Assembly (NCBI GenBank): GCA_902785575.1
Contig: CACZZF010000014.1
Location: forward strand, 1-64,000
Direction of reading: 5' to 3'
DNA from: an uncultured Bacteroidia bacterium
Lineage (GTDB): Bacteria > Bacteroidota > Bacteroidia > Bacteroidales > UBA932
Length of the DNA stretch: 64,000 nucleotides
This document shows positions 41,519 to 51,323 of this stretch, one piece after another (position 1 is the first letter of the stretch; each line of letters opens with the position of its first letter). The notes under the pieces were generated by a model that saw nothing but the letters and a program-made list of their open reading frames with translations, was not told where the DNA came from and ran no database searches. The translations under genes were made by a program, and so were the position numbers.

Positions 41519-44518
41519 ATGAAACGAGTCCTTACATTGTTGCTCGTCGCCCTGCTCTCCACATCTTGGGCTGGGGCGGCTGTCTCAGCGACAGGTGGTT
41601 CCGCTGGTTTACAGCAGAACAACAGAAAACATGTTTCAGGAATCGTGACGGACAAGTCTGGAGCTCCTATTCCAGGTGCGTCCGTGATGATCCCAGGCAC
41701 GACTACCGGCACCGTTACAGGTGTCGATGGACGTTACGCCCTTGATGTTCCCGCCGGAACGAAAGTTCTCGAAGTGGGTAGTCTGGGCTTTGCGACTGTT
41801 CAAGTCACTTTGGGTTCCGGCAATGTTTATAACGTCTCTTTGGAGGAAGACACAACCCTACTTCAAGAGTCAGTTGCTATTGGTTACGGTACCATGAAGA
41901 AAACTGAGGTCGCCAGCGCTATTTCCTCCGTCAAGGAAGAGAACTTCGTGAAGACCCCTGGCGCCAATGCCGCTGACCTTATCAAGGGTAAGGTTCCTGG
42001 CTTGGTCGTCAACAACCCTGATGGTAACCCTGTTTCCAGCACACAGATTTCCCTTCGTGGTTCCACGACCCTAAAGGCAAGTACCGCTCCGCTCGTTCTG
42101 ATCGATGGTATCCCTGGAAGCCTTGACCAGGTCTCCCCTGATGATATCCAGTCAATCGACGTGTTGAAGGACGGTTCCGCGGCAGCTATCTACGGTACCC
42201 GCGGTACTAATGGAGTTATAATCATCACGACCAAGAACGCTCAGGGAGAGATGCCCACAACGGTGGATGTCAACGCTTATGTCTCAACCCAGCAGATCAC
42301 CCGTTCCCTGCCTTATATGACGGCCGCCGAGTATCGCCAGCTGGCGCAAGGACATGTCGGATTCCATGATGACGGAGCATCTGTCAACTGGCTTGACGAG
42401 ATCACCCGCACCCCGATCTCCCAGATTTATAACATCAGTCTCAGAGGAGGCACGAAGCAGACCAACTATATGGCCTCCTTCGAGTACAGGGGCATGCAGG
42501 GTATCATCAAACTCTCTGACAACAACATGATGTTCCCCCGTATCGAGGTCACCCACAGGATGTTCGACAACAAGGTGAAGATCAACGCTTCAGTCAACGG
42601 TTTCCGTATGAAATATCATAATGGTTCCGATGGCGGAAGTTTCGATACCTCCGTGTATAACAACATCAACTACAACCCTACGACCCCGATCCGTCAGCCC
42701 GACGGCTCTTATTCTGAGAATACCGGTATCACCGACTACTACAACCCTGTGTCACTGCTCGAGGAGACCAAGGGTAACACCGAGGCTACGATGCTCAGGA
42801 TGATGGGTGCTGTCACTTATACCCCTATCGTGGGACTCGACCTGAAGGCGATGTTCTCATCCAACGTCTACAACCAGATCCAGGGCCACTATGAGACTCA
42901 CGCCCACTCCTACAACGCCCGTACTCCGAAGAACGGTTTCGCATCAAGAGGAACCTACCGTGGCCAGCAAGATCTGATGGAGCTCACCGCCCAGTGGCAG
43001 AGCACTTTCGCCCAGGATCACCACTACACTGTCCTCGCCGGTTATTCCTATCTGCGCAACGAGTCCCAGAATTACTGGATGCAGAACTCCGGTTTCGCTG
43101 TGGATGATTACGAGTACAACAACATGGGAGCCGGTACCCAGATCAACAAGGGTTACAAGAGCGGTTACATGAATATGTCCTCCGACAAGGGCGAGGATTC
43201 CCTCATCGGTTTCTTCGGCCGTGTCAATTATAACTTCAAGGGACGTTACATGTTGTCCGGATCCTTCCGTCGTGAGGGTTCCACCAAGTTCGGAGAGAAC
43301 AATAAATGGGGTAACTTCTGGTCCGCTTCCGCCGCTTGGAATATCAAGGAAGAGCCTTTCCTGAAAGACAGTGAAACCATCAGCGCCCTTAAGCTTAGGG
43401 TTGGTTACGGTGAGACAGGTACCGAGCCTTCATCCCGTTACATGTCTTTGAATACCCTTTCTTTCGGAACCAATGGCTACTACAATGGCGGATTCGCCCA
43501 GACACTTATGCCGAACAAGAACGCTAACCCTTATCTCAAGTGGGAGCGCAAGCATGAGTGGAATGTCGGTTTGGACTTCGGTCTGGTTGATGATCGTGTG
43601 ACCGGTACCATCGACTGGTACAACCGTAAGACCCTCGACCTCCTCTGGGATTACACCGTGGCCACACCTCCGTACATCTACAACACCATGACCGCCAACG
43701 CCGGTTCGATTTTGAACACCGGTATTGAGGTCGGAGTGAGTGTGGATGTGATCCGCGAGAAGAATTTCTTATGGAACACCTCCATCAACTACTCTCATAA
43801 CCGTAACGAGCTGCTCAGCCTTTCCAACGACAAGTTCCTTGCTTCCGATTATTCCGATCAGGGAAGTACCGGTGAGCCTATGCAGCAGACCACACACCGT
43901 CTGAAGGTCGGCGAGCCTCTGGGTAACTTCTGGGGCTTCAAGAGTGTCGATATCGACAACACCGGCCACTGGATCATCGAGGGCGAGGACGGACAGCCCA
44001 AGTCCATCAATGATCAGCAGCCTACCGACAAGCAGATTCTGGGTAACGGTATTCCTTCGCACTTCCTCAACTGGAACAACACCATTCGTTGGAAGAACCT
44101 TGATTTCCAGGTTAACATGCGCGGCGCCTTCGGATTCCAGATCCTGAACCTGACCGCCATGAAGTGGGCTACCACCACCATGCTCACCCGTGGAAATGTT
44201 CTTAAGACAGCGTTCGACAAGATCTATGGGAAAGCGGTTCTCGCCGATGACCAGCCTTGCCAGTACGTCAGTTACTACGTCGAGGATGGTGACTATTGGA
44301 AGATCGACAACATGACTCTCGGTTACACTATCCCGTTCAAGAGCAAGAACATCCGCAGCATCCGTCTGTTCACGACTCTTCGTAATGTCGCTACCTTTAC
44401 CGGATACTCCGGAATCGATCCCGAAGTCTCCGTGACCGGTCTTACCCCTGGCGCTGATAGCTATTACCGCTACCCGGCCACCAGGTCATATACCTTCGGT
44501 GTAACGTTCAAATTTTAA
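41519..44518 (+). CDS. susC: SusC/RagA-family TonB-dependent transporter
   Basis: Outer membrane glycan importer of 999 aa. ATG 41519 begins a signal peptide (MKRVLTLLLVALLSTSWAGA); an open frame 78 bases upstream has no signal. Then a carboxypeptidase-like domain (about 40-115, KHVSGIVTDKSGAPIPGASVMI), the SusC-specific link GYGTMKKTEVASAISSV, the plug (about 130-240, with GSTTLKASTAPLVLIDGIPGS and the IYGTRGTNGVIIITTK end), and a large barrel ending in the aromatic FGVTFKF. It works with the SusD protein 12 bp downstream to import oligosaccharides under TonB power. No extra N-terminal signalling domain, so not an anti-sigma-linked receptor. Confidence 0.96.
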   Translation: MKRVLTLLLVALLSTSWAGAAVSATGGSAGLQQNNRKHVSGIVTDKSGAPIPGASVMIPGTTTGTVTGVDGRYALDVPAGTKVLEVGSLGFATVQVTLGSGNVYNVSLEEDTTLLQESVAIGYGTMKKTEVASAISSVKEENFVKTPGANAADLIKGKVPGLVVNNPDGNPVSSTQISLRGSTTLKASTAPLVLIDGIPGSLDQVSPDDIQSIDVLKDGSAAAIYGTRGTNGVIIITTKNAQGEMPTTVDVNAYVSTQQITRSLPYMTAAEYRQLAQGHVGFHDDGASVNWLDEITRTPISQIYNISLRGGTKQTNYMASFEYRGMQGIIKLSDNNMMFPRIEVTHRMFDNKVKINASVNGFRMKYHNGSDGGSFDTSVYNNINYNPTTPIRQPDGSYSENTGITDYYNPVSLLEETKGNTEATMLRMMGAVTYTPIVGLDLKAMFSSNVYNQIQGHYETHAHSYNARTPKNGFASRGTYRGQQDLMELTAQWQSTFAQDHHYTVLAGYSYLRNESQNYWMQNSGFAVDDYEYNNMGAGTQINKGYKSGYMNMSSDKGEDSLIGFFGRVNYNFKGRYMLSGSFRREGSTKFGENNKWGNFWSASAAWNIKEEPFLKDSETISALKLRVGYGETGTEPSSRYMSLNTLSFGTNGYYNGGFAQTLMPNKNANPYLKWERKHEWNVGLDFGLVDDRVTGTIDWYNRKTLDLLWDYTVATPPYIYNTMTANAGSILNTGIEVGVSVDVIREKNFLWNTSINYSHNRNELLSLSNDKFLASDYSDQGSTGEPMQQTTHRLKVGEPLGNFWGFKSVDIDNTGHWIIEGEDGQPKSINDQQPTDKQILGNGIPSHFLNWNNTIRWKNLDFQVNMRGAFGFQILNLTAMKWATTTMLTRGNVLKTAFDKIYGKAVLADDQPCQYVSYYVEDGDYWKIDNMTLGYTIPFKSKNIRSIRLFTTLRNVATFTGYSGIDPEVSVTGLTPGADSYYRYPATRSYTFGVTFKF

Positions 44519-44530
44519 TCAGACCGCGTT

Positions 44531-46159
44531 ATGAAAAAGATATTTTTAGCTATATCGATCGCCTGCGCCTTTGCCTTCACGGCTTGCACTGATTTGACCG
44601 AGCAGGTCTACAGTTCGTTGACGCAGAGTTCATATAAGTATTCCGCGACTGACCTGAGGCCTGTTATCGGAGCCTGCTACACTCCGTTGAGAAGCTATCA
44701 AAGCCACACTGGTCTCTGGGCCATGGATAACACCACGACTGATGTCCTTGTTATGCCGCCGAACTCTACCGGTTGGGATGACGGTGGACGCTATCGCCGT
44801 ATGCACTACCATTCATGGAACTCAGAGCAGGGTGAGATAGCCTCTGCCTGGAACGCGACATGGAGAGGAATAGGACTATGCAACAACGCCCTCAAGCAGA
44901 TGGAGGACAACCAGCTTGAGCTGGATAGTTCCACCCAGGCCGCGGCTATAGCCGAGCTGAGGGCTCTACGCGCCTTCTATTACTATATTGTCTGCGACAA
45001 CTGGGGTGACGCCCCTCTTGTGACTGAACCCACCCAGGAGCTTCCTGAGAAGACCACAAGGACCGAGATATTTAACTTCATCGTCAGCGAGCTTCAGGCT
45101 GCCATTCCCGCCCTTTCCGAGGTTCAGGGTGGCGAGCGTTATGGTCTGATGAATAAGTGGGCAGCCTACGCTCTTCTTGCCAGGACTTACGTCAACGCCG
45201 AAGTCTACACCGGCACACCCCACTGGCAGGACTGTATCAGCGCTTGCGACGCCATCATCAACAGCGGCAAGTTCCAGCTTAGCGAGAACTTTAGGGACAA
45301 CTTCCTCGCTGATCAGGCGAAATGCGCCTCCAACAAGGAAATCATCTTCGCCATTCCGTTCGACCAGAGCTTCGCTACCGGTTTCAGTCTCCACCTCTTC
45401 TCCTGGGGCGCTCCTATCAAGCAGAAGTTCGATCTTTCCGGTACTCCTTGGGGTTCCGGCTCGGCCATGGCTATCCCTCAGTTCGTTGACACCTTCGATC
45501 CCGATGACAGCCGTCTGGATGACAGTTTCCTCCATGGACCGCAGTACAAGTATGGCACCACCGAGCCGATCAAGTGTATCTATGACGCTGTTGACGGAGT
45601 CTATCCTGACCTGTCTTACACGAAGGAGATCCAAAGCGGAAACTTCAATATGGAATGGGAAGGCTACCGTATGAACAAGTTCGAGGTGCTTCCGAAAACC
45701 CCTGGCAGCTTGGACAGCGACCAGCCGATCTTCCGCTATGCTGAGATCTTGATGATGAAGGCCGAAAGTCTGCTTCGTTCGGGACAGCCCGGAGCCGGCG
45801 CTCTCGTGACTCAGGTACGTCAGCGCGACTTCAAGAGCAATCCGGAGAAGGCTACAGTCACCGACGACCAGCTGAAGGCTAATTCCTCTTATAAGTATGG
45901 TTACTATACCGAGGACTACGGTAAGAGCATCAAGGAGGGTGACACCTCCCCGATCCAGTTCGGCCGTATGTACGATGAGTACAAGTGGGAGTTCGTCTGG
46001 GAGTTCGGTAACAGGAGTCGTTGTATCCGCTTTGGAGTCTTTACAAAGAAGAACTGGCTCTCGCACGAGGCTAAGGGCGAAGGAGTGGCTCTATATCCGA
46101 TTCCGGAGAGCGCTCTTACCCCGAACCCGAATCTCGTTCAGAATCCTAACTACAAATAG
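44531..46159 (+). CDS. susD: SusD/RagB-family glycan-binding lipoprotein
   Basis: Cell-surface lipoprotein of 542 aa that forms the lid of the SusC transporter. The lipobox FTAC gives an acylated Cys at residue 19. TPR-type helices (about 75-170, with ALRAFYYYIVCDNWGDAPLV, a strong family block) precede the RagB domain (about 280-540, with FRYAEILMMKAESLLRSG and the NPNLVQNPNYK ending). Ligand cannot be read. Two hairpins follow it before the first enzyme gene. Confidence 0.95.
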   Translation: MKKIFLAISIACAFAFTACTDLTEQVYSSLTQSSYKYSATDLRPVIGACYTPLRSYQSHTGLWAMDNTTTDVLVMPPNSTGWDDGGRYRRMHYHSWNSEQGEIASAWNATWRGIGLCNNALKQMEDNQLELDSSTQAAAIAELRALRAFYYYIVCDNWGDAPLVTEPTQELPEKTTRTEIFNFIVSELQAAIPALSEVQGGERYGLMNKWAAYALLARTYVNAEVYTGTPHWQDCISACDAIINSGKFQLSENFRDNFLADQAKCASNKEIIFAIPFDQSFATGFSLHLFSWGAPIKQKFDLSGTPWGSGSAMAIPQFVDTFDPDDSRLDDSFLHGPQYKYGTTEPIKCIYDAVDGVYPDLSYTKEIQSGNFNMEWEGYRMNKFEVLPKTPGSLDSDQPIFRYAEILMMKAESLLRSGQPGAGALVTQVRQRDFKSNPEKATVTDDQLKANSSYKYGYYTEDYGKSIKEGDTSPIQFGRMYDEYKWEFVWEFGNRSRCIRFGVFTKKNWLSHEAKGEGVALYPIPESALTPNPNLVQNPNYK

Positions 46160-46164
46160 CATGT

Positions 46165-46211
46165 CCTGCCTCTGAGCAGGCTCTTGAGGGTGCCGGACTG
46201 TCCGGCACCCT
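46165..46211 (+). terminator. two tandem hairpins between susD and the first GH127 gene
   Basis: CCTGC/GCAGG (46165-46180) is followed by a perfect 11-bp stem AGGGTGCCGGA/TCCGGCACCCT with a CTG loop (46187-46211) and then only TTT. The weak T-run suggests partial termination or mRNA 3'-end protection, giving more susCD than enzyme transcript. Confidence 0.65.
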
Positions 46212-46231
46212 TTAACCGATTAATAAATAAT

Positions 46232-48088
46232 ATGAAAAGATCAGTTTTTATCCTTGTTGTAGCTGCTCTCGTTCTTTCCTCTTGTGGGGAGAAGAAAGAG
46301 ACCACCATGAAGATGATCACTCCGGTCAAGTTCTCGGATGTGAAAATTGATGACGGCTTCTGGACTCCGAGGCTGCAGAGCCACAAGGATGTGACGCTCA
46401 ATGTCTGCATAGACCAGATAGAGAACCAGACGGGGCGTATCCGCAATTTCGAGAACGCCGCGAAGGGGGAGGGTGAGCACTCTGGAATATTCTTCGACGA
46501 TTCCGATGTGTACAAGGCACTTGAGGGTATGGCGTATTCACTCCAGAACAATCCCGATCCTGTCCTTGAGGCCAAATGTGACGAGTGGATTGACAAGTTC
46601 GCCGCGGCGCAGCAGGAGGATGGTTATATCAACACATTCTACACTCTGACCGGCTTGGACAAGCGTTGGGACAACATGGACAAGCATGAGATGTACTGCG
46701 CCGGTCACATGATCGAGGCTGGAGTCGCCTACTACAATGTGACCGGGAAGCGTAAGCTGCTGGATGTCTGCATCAAGATGGCTGACCACATGATGACCGT
46801 TTTCGGTCCCGACAAACGCCATTGGGTGCCTGGACATGAGGAGATCGAGCTCGCGCTTGTGAAGCTGTATCAGACCACCGGCGAGAAGAAATACCTTGAT
46901 TTCGCCGAGTGGCTTCTCGACCAGAGAGGTCATGGCTACGGCACTTATGGAAAGCTTATCGACAGGCCTTGGCCGCCGGTTTACTACCAGGACGATGTGC
47001 CTGTCAGGGATATGTCCGAGATCGCAGGTCATGCCGTCCGTGCGATGTATCTGTATTGCGGCATGTCCGATGTGGCCGCCTACACCGGCGATCAGGGTTA
47101 TATTGGCGCGTTGAACCGCCTCTGGGACGATGTCGTGTTGAGGAACATGTACATCACAGGTGGTATCGGCCAGTCCTCCACCAATGAGGGATTCACGAAC
47201 GACTACTCCCTCCCGAACCTGACCGCCTACTGCGAGACTTGCGCTTCTGTCGGCATGGTTCTCTGGAACTGGAGGATGAACCAATTCACCGGAGACAGCA
47301 AGTATGTTGATGTCCTGGAGCGCTCTATGTACAACGGCGCCCTTGCCGGAATATCCCTTGCCGGGGACACGTTCTTCTATGTCAATCCGTTGGAATCCCT
47401 TGGCAATCATCACCGCCAGGCCTGGTACGGATGCGCCTGCTGCCCCAGCCAGATCTGCCGCTTCCTGCCTTCCATCGGCAACTACATCTACGGAGTGTCT
47501 GACAACGCGATCTGGGTCAACCTCTACATCGGCAATACCGCGGAGGTGAAAGTCGGCAAGAAAACCGTCACCCTGACCCAGAAGACTGAATATCCTTGGC
47601 AAGGCTATATGAGACTCGAGGTGTCGGTGAAGACTCCTGTCAAGACCCAGATCCGTCTCCGTGTTCCGGATTGGTGCAAGAAATACACTATCGCTGTGAA
47701 CGACGATGCCATTGAGGTTCCTGTCGAGAAGGGATATGCCGTGATTGACCGCAAGTGGAAAGATGGGGATTTCATCGACCTGAATATGGATATGCCTGTT
47801 GAGGTTGTCGCCGCTGACCCCAGAGTAAAGGAAGATGAGGGAATGAGGGCTGTCCAGAGAGGTCCACTCGTGTACTGCATCGAAGAGGCTGACAACAAGG
47901 TTGACTTTGACGCTCTGCGTATCGCCGAGAACGCCAAGTTCGACACCGCCTTTAAAGCGGACAAGCTTCGTGGCATCGTGGAGATTACCGCCCATGTGGG
48001 TGACCAGACTCTCAACTACATCCCTTATTACTCCTGGGATAACCGGGAGGCAGGTAAGATGAAAGTCTGGGTCCCGCTTGCCGATTAA
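46232..48088 (+). CDS. GH127 beta-L-arabinofuranosidase-like lipoprotein (copy 1)
   Basis: A 618-aa exported (lipobox LSSC, Cys18) glycosidase of the DUF1680/GH127 family, with an (alpha/alpha)6 barrel and C-terminal beta domains. The zinc-thiolate active site is complete: E319 in NEGF, E335 and C337 in YCETC, and the pair C403-C404 in GCACCPSQ, in the spacing known for the characterised beta-L-arabinofuranosidase, where one Cys is the nucleophile. Expected substrate is terminal beta-L-arabinofuranose as in extensin-type or other plant glycans. It is a close paralogue of the gene at 51324. ATG 46232 begins the signal peptide; the earlier in-frame start reads through the hairpins. Confidence 0.9.
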   Translation: MKRSVFILVVAALVLSSCGEKKETTMKMITPVKFSDVKIDDGFWTPRLQSHKDVTLNVCIDQIENQTGRIRNFENAAKGEGEHSGIFFDDSDVYKALEGMAYSLQNNPDPVLEAKCDEWIDKFAAAQQEDGYINTFYTLTGLDKRWDNMDKHEMYCAGHMIEAGVAYYNVTGKRKLLDVCIKMADHMMTVFGPDKRHWVPGHEEIELALVKLYQTTGEKKYLDFAEWLLDQRGHGYGTYGKLIDRPWPPVYYQDDVPVRDMSEIAGHAVRAMYLYCGMSDVAAYTGDQGYIGALNRLWDDVVLRNMYITGGIGQSSTNEGFTNDYSLPNLTAYCETCASVGMVLWNWRMNQFTGDSKYVDVLERSMYNGALAGISLAGDTFFYVNPLESLGNHHRQAWYGCACCPSQICRFLPSIGNYIYGVSDNAIWVNLYIGNTAEVKVGKKTVTLTQKTEYPWQGYMRLEVSVKTPVKTQIRLRVPDWCKKYTIAVNDDAIEVPVEKGYAVIDRKWKDGDFIDLNMDMPVEVVAADPRVKEDEGMRAVQRGPLVYCIEEADNKVDFDALRIAENAKFDTAFKADKLRGIVEITAHVGDQTLNYIPYYSWDNREAGKMKVWVPLAD

Positions 48089-48107
48089 ATAATTGACCGA
48101 CAAGAAT

Positions 48108-50129
48108 ATGAAACGAATTTTAATCCTATTGGGAGCGCTTATGCTGACTTCCGCCGCTTCTTTTGCCCAGGAGTATATCTCCAACAGGGCTCCCCTTCTT
48201 GAGAGCCGCTACATGGAGCTTCCTTTGGGGGCCATCAAACCCGATGGATGGCTAAAACTGCAGCTACAAGCCCAGGTAACTGGTCTGACCGGTCATCTGG
48301 ACGAGGTCTATCCCAACGTCGTGGGCAAGCGTAACGCTTGGCTCGGTGGAGATGGAGACGCCTGGGAAAGAGGCCCATATTGGATTGACGGCCTTCTGCC
48401 CTTGGCATATATTCTCGATGACCAGGCGTTGAAAGATAAGGCTCAGGTCTGGGTTGAGGCTATCCTTGGGTCCCAGAAGGAAGACGGGTATTTCGGCCCG
48501 GACATTGACCGTGATCCGGAACCTGGGCTCCAGAGGAACAATTCCCACGACTGGTGGCCGAAAATGGTCGCTTTGAAGATCATCAAGCAATACTACATGG
48601 CCACCGGTGACAAGAGGGTTATCCCTTTCTTTGACAAGTACTTCCGTTACCAGTTAAAGATGCTTCCGAAGTATCCGCTGGATAATTGGACGTTCTGGGG
48701 AGCGCAGAGGGGAGGAGATAATCTGGAGGTAGTCCTTTGGCTCTATAATCTCACCGGAGAGAAGTATTTGCTCGAACTTGGTGAACTGATCCATAATCAG
48801 AGCACAAAGTGGAGCGAGATATTCTATGACGGGACGATGCTCCGCACCCAGAACAGCATGCACTGCGTGAACCTGGGACAAGGCTTCAAGGAGCCGGTGG
48901 TGTTTTACCAGCAGAGCAAGGATCCGAAACTCCTTGAGGCGATGCGTAGGGGAGAGAAGACTATCCATGACTATCTCGGACTCCCTACAGGCCTTTGGGC
49001 CGGAGACGAGCTGATCAACTATGGTGATCCTATCCGTGGTTCCGAGCTTTGCACCGCTGTCGAGATGATGTTCTCCTTGGAGGAGATGCTGCGTATTACC
49101 GGTGACCCTCATTGGGCTGATTACTTGGAGAGAGTGGCATATAATGCCCTTCCGACACAGGCTAATGATGATTACACCGCCCGCCAGTATTTCCAGCAGA
49201 TCAACCAGATAGAGTGCTCCCGCAACACTATGCGTAATTTCTCGACCCCTCACGATGACACCGATCAGGTGTTTGGAGTCTTGAATGGTTATCCCTGCTG
49301 CACGACCAACATGCATCAAGGCTGGCCTAAGTTCACGCAAAACCTGTGGTACGCCACTGATGACGGTGGTCTCGCCGCTCTCGTGTTCGCTCCTTCTACC
49401 GTGGAAGCTATTGTGGCTGACGGGGTTAAGGTGAATGTCAAGGAGGAGACTTTCTATCCTTTTGACGAGAATGTGAAGCTGACGGTCAATTTCCCTGACA
49501 AGAAAGTCAAGGGTGCTTGGTTCCCGATCAAGTTCCGTATTCCATCATGGTGTTCAGAGCCTGTAGTGAAGGTCAATGGCCAGAAGATTGAGCAGGCGGT
49601 CGCTGCCGGTGGAACTGTCTCTATCAGAAGAAATTGGGTCAAGGGCGATGTTGTCACGATAGAACTTCCGATGGAAATCACCTCCGGCCAGTGGTACGAT
49701 CGCGCCACTGTGATCGAGAGAGGACCGCTCGTCTATGCCCTCAAGCTCCAGGAGAAATGGACCCGCAAGGAGTTCAAACCCGAGGAGAGGGTACGTTATG
49801 GCGATTGGTACTATGAGGTCACCACTCCGGACAAGTGGAACTACTGTCTTTCCCGCCAGGATCTGTCCCAGGATAACTTCAAGAACCGCTTTACCCTTGT
49901 CCGTAAGGACACGGACAGAAGTCTCTATCCATGGAATATAGAGAACGCCCCTCTGGTTATCAAATGCCCTGGGCGTGAACTTCTTGACTGGAAGGCCTAT
50001 AGGGGTTCCGCTGGCCAGATTCCGTTTTTCATTCAGCAAGGGAAGGTCGGAGTTGGGGAGGAAGAGGAGATCGAGCTTATTCCTTACGGCTGCACTACGC
50101 TGAGAATCACTGAGTTCCCTGTAAGATAG
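48108..50129 (+). CDS. divergent DUF1680/GH127-type cysteine glycosidase
   Basis: A 673-aa exported protein with signal peptide MKRILILLGALMLTSAASFAQ, which fixes the start at 48108. It shares only the fold and the metal site with the flanking GH127 pair: E313 and C315 in GSELCTAVE, and C397-C398 in GYPCCTTNMHQGW. The N-terminal block LPLGAIKPDGWLKLQLQ and WIDGLLPLAYILDD mark the subgroup, which includes enzymes of rhamnogalacturonan-II breakdown in Bacteroides; aceric acid or another arabinofuranose-like sugar is a possible target. The subgroup assignment is from memory of family patterns and less sure than the fold. Confidence 0.82.
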   Translation: MKRILILLGALMLTSAASFAQEYISNRAPLLESRYMELPLGAIKPDGWLKLQLQAQVTGLTGHLDEVYPNVVGKRNAWLGGDGDAWERGPYWIDGLLPLAYILDDQALKDKAQVWVEAILGSQKEDGYFGPDIDRDPEPGLQRNNSHDWWPKMVALKIIKQYYMATGDKRVIPFFDKYFRYQLKMLPKYPLDNWTFWGAQRGGDNLEVVLWLYNLTGEKYLLELGELIHNQSTKWSEIFYDGTMLRTQNSMHCVNLGQGFKEPVVFYQQSKDPKLLEAMRRGEKTIHDYLGLPTGLWAGDELINYGDPIRGSELCTAVEMMFSLEEMLRITGDPHWADYLERVAYNALPTQANDDYTARQYFQQINQIECSRNTMRNFSTPHDDTDQVFGVLNGYPCCTTNMHQGWPKFTQNLWYATDDGGLAALVFAPSTVEAIVADGVKVNVKEETFYPFDENVKLTVNFPDKKVKGAWFPIKFRIPSWCSEPVVKVNGQKIEQAVAAGGTVSIRRNWVKGDVVTIELPMEITSGQWYDRATVIERGPLVYALKLQEKWTRKEFKPEERVRYGDWYYEVTTPDKWNYCLSRQDLSQDNFKNRFTLVRKDTDRSLYPWNIENAPLVIKCPGRELLDWKAYRGSAGQIPFFIQQGKVGVGEEEEIELIPYGCTTLRITEFPVR

Positions 50130-50135
50130 CATCTT

Positions 50136-51308
50136 ATGGCGGAGCAGTCCATCTTCAAGGCAAAGCCACGTTACGAAATCCTTGACGGACTTCGTGGCGT
50201 GGCGGCTTTGATGGTGGTCGGCTACCATTTGATGGAGACTTACAGAACGAGTTACGCCACCCAGGCGATCAACCACGGTTACCTGGCTGTGGACTTCTTC
50301 TTTGTCCTCAGCGGTTTCGTCACAGGTTACGCTTATGATGACCGTTGGGGCAAAATGAGCACGTGGGAGTTTTTCAAAAGACGTTTGACAAGGTTGCATC
50401 CTATGGTCGTTTTCTCAGTGATCATAGGAGCCGCCTTCTATTTTTTCCAGGGATATTCATCCCCTTTGGCTCGCCAGTCCAACGGATGGATATTCTTCCT
50501 TCTCTGTATTGTCACAGATCTCCTGATGATTCCTACCGGAAAGGGAATTGATGTCCGTGGATGGGGCGAGATCACCAGTTTCAACGGTCCCAGCTGGTCC
50601 CTGATGTTCGAATATTGGGGGAATATCCTTTACGCGTTCCTTTTCCGCCGGCTTCCCAAGGCTATCCTGGCGGCCTTTTGTGTCTGCTCCATGTTCTTCA
50701 CTATGGATCTGGCATTAGGCTGGGATGTATTCGGAATATTTCCGGACGAGAAGTATAATCTTGTCGGAGGGTGGATTTTGAACGGTCCTCACATGTACAC
50801 CGGTTTCGTCCGTTTGCTGTACCCTTATCTTTGCGGATTGCTGATCGCCAGGATTCTGCCTGGCCGGGCGACGGCCGAAAACCCCAGTGGCAGTCCGCTG
50901 CACCTGAAGAACGCTTTCTGGTGGTGTTCCCTTGCGATAATAGCTATTCTCGCCATGCCATGCATCGGCGGGAAAGTGGGTGTGGCTGATGGCCTTTACC
51001 AGTGCGGGGTAGTGTGGATTCTCTTTCCGCTGATCGTGATCATCGGAGCCGGAAGCGTCCTTAAAGGAGCCAAAACAAAGAAACTATGCAAGTTCCTCGG
51101 GGATATCTCATATCCCTTGTACATAGTCCATTACCCGATCGCGATGATGCAGTTCCCTTGGGTGCGACGCAATCCCGACGCCCCCCTTTGGATGCACATA
51201 GGCATGTTCATCGCCGTTTACCTTGTCTCGATAATGCTGGCTTACGGCGCTCTTAAACTATATGACGAGCCTGTCCGGGGCTGGCTTAAGAAGCATTGGC
51301 TGAAATAA
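50136..51308 (+). CDS. acyltransferase family 3 membrane protein
   Basis: A 390-aa inner membrane protein with about ten helices that would move an acyl group (often acetyl) to a sugar. The family opening RYEILDGLRGVAALMVVGYHLMETY holds the essential Arg and His, and GYLAVDFFFVLSGFVTGYAY and RRLTRLHPMVVFS follow as usual. It starts 6 bp after the glycosidase gene and is followed by another GH127 gene at 15 bp, so it belongs to the same transcript. Why a biosynthetic-type acyltransferase sits in a degradation locus is unclear. Confidence 0.88.
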   Translation: MAEQSIFKAKPRYEILDGLRGVAALMVVGYHLMETYRTSYATQAINHGYLAVDFFFVLSGFVTGYAYDDRWGKMSTWEFFKRRLTRLHPMVVFSVIIGAAFYFFQGYSSPLARQSNGWIFFLLCIVTDLLMIPTGKGIDVRGWGEITSFNGPSWSLMFEYWGNILYAFLFRRLPKAILAAFCVCSMFFTMDLALGWDVFGIFPDEKYNLVGGWILNGPHMYTGFVRLLYPYLCGLLIARILPGRATAENPSGSPLHLKNAFWWCSLAIIAILAMPCIGGKVGVADGLYQCGVVWILFPLIVIIGAGSVLKGAKTKKLCKFLGDISYPLYIVHYPIAMMQFPWVRRNPDAPLWMHIGMFIAVYLVSIMLAYGALKLYDEPVRGWLKKHWLK

Positions 51309-51323
51309 TTAATAATCAACAAT

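Noticed and set aside
46538..48184. 548-codon open frame antisense to GH127 copy 1
   Set aside because: It mirrors a gene with complete catalytic motifs; the translation has no signal, domain or family blocks, and long antisense frames are common with this codon bias.
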